From Lachnospiraceae bacterium (GTDB taxonomy: Bacteria; Bacillota; Clostridia; Lachnospirales; Lachnospiraceae): a stretch of 56,990 nt of DNA. The notes beneath the pieces were generated by a model. That model saw only the letters and a list, made by a program, of their open reading frames with translations, did no database searches and was not told the origin of the DNA. This document shows, in pieces, positions 53,832-56,990 of this stretch; within the stretch, counting starts at the first letter, position 1; every line of letters begins with the position of its first letter. The translations under genes were made by a program, and so were the position numbers. The stretch covers positions 1-56,990 of the forward strand of contig JAAUZI010000063.1 of NCBI GenBank assembly GCA_014804645.1, read 5' to 3'.

Positions 53832-54596
53832 TTACACTAGACGCACGGAAACCCCCCGGGAGTGCAGGTATTCTTTCACTTCCCTTATCTCCAGCTCTTT
53901 GTAATGGAACAAGGAGGCCGCCAGCACCGCCTCGGCTCCGGCATCAACCAGCGCCTCATAGAAATGCTCCAGTTTTCCGGCCCCGCCGGAGGCTATGACC
54001 GGTATCTTCACGGCGTCAGTCACAGCTTTGGTCAACTCCAGATCATATCCCGCCTTTGTTCCGTCTCCGTCCATACTGGTCAGCAGGATTTCTCCCGCTC
54101 CCAGCTGCTCTGCTTTTTTCACCCATTCCAGCGCATCAATGCCCATATCCACACGACCGCCGTTTTTATAGATATTCCAGCCGGAGCCGTCCGCCCGACG
54201 TTTGGCGTCTATGGCTACCACCACGCACTGACTTCCAAACTTTTCCGCCGCATCACTGATCAGCTGTGGATTCATAATGGCGGCGGAATTCACTGCAATC
54301 TTATCCGCTCCTTCGCGCAAAATGGCACGAAAATCCTCCACCGTGCGGATGCCCCCGCCAACGGTGAAGGGAATAAACACCTTGCTTGCCACCTGCCTCA
54401 CCCATTCAAGCTGTGTAGCGCGGCTGTCCGCGGAGGCATTGATGTCCAGAAAAACCAACTCATCCGCTCCCTCCCTGTCATAGGCTGCCGCAGCCTGGGC
54501 CGGATCGCCCGCATCACGGGGATTGAGAAAATTCACACATTTAACTACCCTGCCGTCTTTCACGTCCAGGCAGGGGATTATTCTCTTGGTATGCAT
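53832..54596 (-). CDS. hisF: Imidazole glycerol phosphate synthase, cyclase subunit
   Basis: A 254-residue TIM barrel. Catalytic Asp11 in [11 protein letters not shown] and Asp130 in VVAIDAKR are present, together with the phosphate-binding TVGGGIR and [10 protein letters not shown]. With HisH it makes imidazole glycerol phosphate and AICAR in histidine synthesis, using ammonia from glutamine. It follows hisH by 17 bp. Confidence 0.96.
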   Translation of the reverse strand: MHTKRIIPCLDVKDGRVVKCVNFLNPRDAGDPAQAAAAYDREGADELVFLDINASADSRATQLEWVRQVASKVFIPFTVGGGIRTVEDFRAILREGADKIAVNSAAIMNPQLISDAAEKFGSQCVVVAIDAKRRADGSGWNIYKNGGRVDMGIDALEWVKKAEQLGAGEILLTSMDGDGTKAGYDLELTKAVTDAVKIPVIASGGAGKLEHFYEALVDAGAEAVLAASLFHYKELEIREVKEYLHSRGVSVRLV

Positions 54597-54613
54597 ATCT
54601 GTTTCCTCCCGAT

Positions 54614-55237
54614 TTATTCCCCCACATCCCTTATCACCGCAATAAAGTTCTGCAGTATCTTTCTTCCCACACCGGAACTTTTCTCCGGGTGAAACTGACA
54701 GGCAAAAATATTATCCTTTTCAACGGAGGCATGAATCAGCGCACCGTACTCCGTGGTGGCAGTGACAATCTCCTCCTCCCGCGCCTGCAGATAGTAGGAA
54801 TGCACAAAGTACACATAGGAATCCTCAGGCAAGTCCCGAAAAAGCCTTCCTTCATTGGGGAATTTAAGATTATTCCAGCCTATATGAGGTACTTTCAGTC
54901 CCCCTTCGTCCGGAATGCGGATGATCCTGCCCGGCAGCAGTCCAAGGCCCTTTACTCCCGGGCTTTCCTCGCTGCTCTCAAACATCAGCTGTAGTCCCAG
55001 GCAAATTCCAAGGAGCGGAATTCGTCGCTCTGCCACCTGGCCTATAGTCTCCACCAAACCATAGCTTTCCAAGCGTTCCATCGCGTCTCCAAATGCTCCC
55101 ACTCCCGGCAGAATCACTCCGTCGGCTCCCAGAATCTCCTCTGGATTGCGGGTCACAACCACCTGCTCTTCCAGAGCAATCAATGCCTTTTCGACACTTT
55201 TAATATTTCCTGCGTCGTAGTCAATTATTGCAATCAT
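54614..55237 (-). CDS. hisH: Imidazole glycerol phosphate synthase, glutaminase subunit
   Basis: A 207-residue class I glutamine amidotransferase. The triad is Cys in [13 protein letters not shown], and His and Glu in [19 protein letters not shown] is the oxyanion region. It passes ammonia to HisF. The ATG at 55237 ([11 protein letters not shown]) is the family start; the frame is open upstream only through another gene. Confidence 0.96.
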   Translation of the reverse strand: MIAIIDYDAGNIKSVEKALIALEEQVVVTRNPEEILGADGVILPGVGAFGDAMERLESYGLVETIGQVAERRIPLLGICLGLQLMFESSEESPGVKGLGLLPGRIIRIPDEGGLKVPHIGWNNLKFPNEGRLFRDLPEDSYVYFVHSYYLQAREEEIVTATTEYGALIHASVEKDNIFACQFHPEKSSGVGRKILQNFIAVIRDVGE

Positions 55238-55244
55238 ACGTGTT

Positions 55245-56990
55245 TTACTCCATGGTGTCAACAAATGCCGTGTCCGAATTTTCCTCTTCCTCCGGCAGCA
55301 GATCCTCATAAGAAATCGACTCCTGCTGTTCGGACTCATCTCCCGCTGTGGAATCGCTGCCACGTTTCTCCAGCACTTCTATCAGCGCAAGTGTATAATC
55401 CACATCACTCTTCAGCGCAACAATCTCCGCAGCCCGCTCTTCACTCAGGCCATAGTTAGCTGTCATCAGGCTGATCATGCCCGCATAGGTCTCCTCAACT
55501 ATGTCCATGCAGTTCCACTCCTGTGCCTGCAGATAGGACGCCTCCTTATGGCAGACGCACTGTACCAGATAATCCAGCGCTTCCAGTTCCTTTCCCTCCA
55601 TTACCATTCTCCGGTAATTTCCTTTCATGCGCTCCATCTGCAGTGCCAGTTCCGATCTGTGGTACATCAGATCCTGATTTTCGTTTCGGTCCTGTCCGAA
55701 CAGCAGACTATAACACTCCATATAATCCCCTGCATAGTAGGCTTTTTCCGCCCCCTTCTTGTTGACATAGTCTATATACAGGTGACTGACTAACACATAG
55801 GCAAGACCTAATACCAGCATCACCAGCATAATAGACATTACCTTTTTAAGCGGCAGTTTTTTCCCGGGGAGCAGGTCCTCTACGGGAACGGGAGGTTTCT
55901 CCTTCTTGGGTTTCTTTTCCTTTTTCTTCTTTCCCTTGCCTTTGGAATCCTCCTCGAGTTCGTCGTCATCCTCTGACTCGGCAGCTTTCTTGTCCTTGCC
56001 TTTCTTGTCCTTGCCCTTTTTCTTCTTTCCCTTTGCCTGTTTCTTTTCCTTATCCAGTTCCTCCAGAATCGCTCCGTTCTCGTCGCTGATCAGATCCGCC
56101 GGTTCTTCCTCGTCTTCATCCTCCTGTATCAGCGCATTCAAAAGCTTACTCCAGAAACCCTGTTTTTTCTCCCCCGCTGCCGCCTCGGCGGAGATAATTT
56201 CTTCCGCCTCCTGCTGCGTAGTGATTATAATACTGTCTTCCGCGCTCTCTATGGTACCTTCTTCGATGCTCTCTGAGCTTTCTTCCGAAGGATTCTCGAC
56301 AGGCTCCTGTACCTCCTTTTTCTTCTTGCCGCGAGGTTTCTTCTCCTTTTTGACCTTCTCCTTCTTAACGCGTTCTTTCTTTTTCTTCTTTTTGCTTGGT
56401 CTTTCAAGCAACTCCGCCATCTCGTCCGAGTAGTCCTCCTCCGCATATCTTGCGTCCGGAGACAACTCCTCGTTCAACTCCTGCATCAGAGAGTCCACCA
56501 TATCCACAGGCTCATCCTGTTCTGCTTTGTCCAGCAGATCAGAAATCTCCTGACCTTCCGCTCCCAGACTCTCTAAAAGGCTGCTCAGATCGTCATCTCC
56601 CTGCTCTGAGTCCTCTGGCTGCGCCATATCCAAAACCGGCTGCTCATCCATGTCAAACTCCGGCTGCTCAGGCACATCAAACTCAGCCTGCTCAGAAATA
56701 TCAGACTCAACCTGCTCAGACATTTCGGACTCCGGGTCCTTGAACATATCAAACTCCGTTTCCCATGCCATGTCTGATTCCGACTCCCCATCCGGCTCGG
56801 AAACCACTTGCTCAAATATATCTAAAGCAGGCTGCTGAGGCTCCGGCTCTTCCTCTTCCGCCACTTCGGGCTGCTGAAACTCCGGCTCTTCCTCTTCCGC
56901 CACTTCAGGCTGCTGAAACTCCAGTTCTTCCGCCATTTCAGGCTGCTGAGGCTCCAGTTCTTCCTCTTCCGCCACTTCAGGCTGCTGAAA
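55245..56990 (-). CDS. Large acidic/Lys-rich membrane protein, N-terminus outside the window
   Basis: At least 582 residues, open at the right edge. The order is: a Glu/Gln/Pro repeat region (units FQQPEVAEEEEPE), acidic Asp/Glu/Ser stretches, alternating Lys-rich blocks (PSKKKKKKERVKKEKVKKEK), one membrane segment (VMSIMLVMLVLGLAYVLVSH), and an extracytoplasmic C-terminal domain of about 185 residues with helical, TPR-like pattern (AEKAYYAGDYMECYSLLFGQ). The cytoplasmic part is intrinsically disordered. The family is not recognised. It lies 7 bp upstream of hisH and could share a transcript. Confidence 0.72.
   Translation of the reverse strand, partial: FQQPEVAEEEELEPQQPEMAEELEFQQPEVAEEEEPEFQQPEVAEEEEPEPQQPALDIFEQVVSEPDGESESDMAWETEFDMFKDPESEMSEQVESDISEQAEFDVPEQPEFDMDEQPVLDMAQPEDSEQGDDDLSSLLESLGAEGQEISDLLDKAEQDEPVDMVDSLMQELNEELSPDARYAEEDYSDEMAELLERPSKKKKKKERVKKEKVKKEKKPRGKKKKEVQEPVENPSEESSESIEEGTIESAEDSIIITTQQEAEEIISAEAAAGEKKQGFWSKLLNALIQEDEDEEEPADLISDENGAILEELDKEKKQAKGKKKKGKDKKGKDKKAAESEDDDELEEDSKGKGKKKKEKKPKKEKPPVPVEDLLPGKKLPLKKVMSIMLVMLVLGLAYVLVSHLYIDYVNKKGAEKAYYAGDYMECYSLLFGQDRNENQDLMYHRSELALQMERMKGNYRRMVMEGKELEALDYLVQCVCHKEASYLQAQEWNCMDIVEETYAGMISLMTANYGLSEERAAEIVALKSDVDYTLALIEVLEKRGSDSTAGDESEQQESISYEDLLPEEEENSDTAFVDTME
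56830..56990 (-). repeat. 39-bp coding tandem repeats
   Basis: GGCTGCTGA recurs at 56830, 56869, 56908, 56941 and 56980, spacing 39, 39, 33 and 39 bp. One unit has lost 6 bp (two codons), and the array runs off the window. It encodes the 13-residue acidic repeats of the membrane protein. Confidence 0.85.

Noticed and set aside
56830..56990. 39-bp repeats as a CRISPR array or minisatellite outside genes
   Set aside because: They are contiguous, in frame, and encode 13-residue acidic units of a membrane protein.

Overview
The window looks like a chromosome segment of a Gram-positive anaerobe of the Clostridia, most likely a Lachnospiraceae member. This is judged from strong AGGAGG ribosome-binding sites, the meso-diaminopimelate dehydrogenase plus lysA pair, a Dabb protein, an S66 LD-carboxypeptidase, and the style of the phage proteins. 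No species name can be read from it. Almost all host genes lie on the minus strand.

Layout. Positions 1-8880 are host DNA: a C39-like cysteine peptidase, a small XRE regulator, three GNAT acetyltransferase genes, a compact unit for a 29-residue peptide, a Cys-rich mini-protein overlapping a Dabb gene, an ABC-F ATPase, a lipoprotein and a DUF2087 protein. Positions 8881-43590 are an apparently complete prophage of about 34.7 kb. It is bounded by a 24-bp direct repeat that is the 3' end of a tRNA-Leu(CAA) gene. The intact tRNA is at the right end (43568-43650), next to a tyrosine integrase (42424-43422). Positions 43651-56990 are host DNA again: the tRNA promoter, three consecutive multi-spanning membrane proteins of one family, an S66 peptidase, lysA, ddh, ung, hisF, hisH, and a large acidic/lysine-rich membrane protein cut by the window edge.

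The prophage is siphovirus-like. Reading leftward from the packaging end it has HNH, TerS, TerL, portal, Clp-type protease, HK97-type capsid, connectors, tail tube, chaperones, tape measure, baseplate and receptor-binding proteins, holin and amidase. Upstream (25-38.8 kb) is an early region with a RinA/ArpU-like regulator, an HD-domain protein, an ASCH-like protein, a DNA-modification group (m5C methyltransferase, SNF2-type helicase-methyltransferase fusion, PP-loop/PAPS-reductase-like protein), an RNase H-like protein and an HUH replication initiator. The right-hand 5 kb is a regulatory zone with divergent promoters, several XRE repressors, tiny peptides and two decayed gene copies.

The most unusual signals are these. 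(1) An intrinsic terminator and a convergent promoter/terminator unit sit in the leader of the HUH rep gene. This resembles the antisense-RNA attenuation of rolling-circle plasmids. (2) The palindrome GTTGCACCGGTGCAACT occurs four times in the prophage. (3) Three rightward mini-genes for hydrophobic peptides (17, 53 and 59 aa) sit against the leftward operons, one with its Shine-Dalgarno buried in a long leader stem. (4) A candidate late promoter inside a perfect palindrome is followed at once by a terminator and a probable moron membrane gene. (5) The modification group itself: its m5C methyltransferase carries six copies of a short motif.
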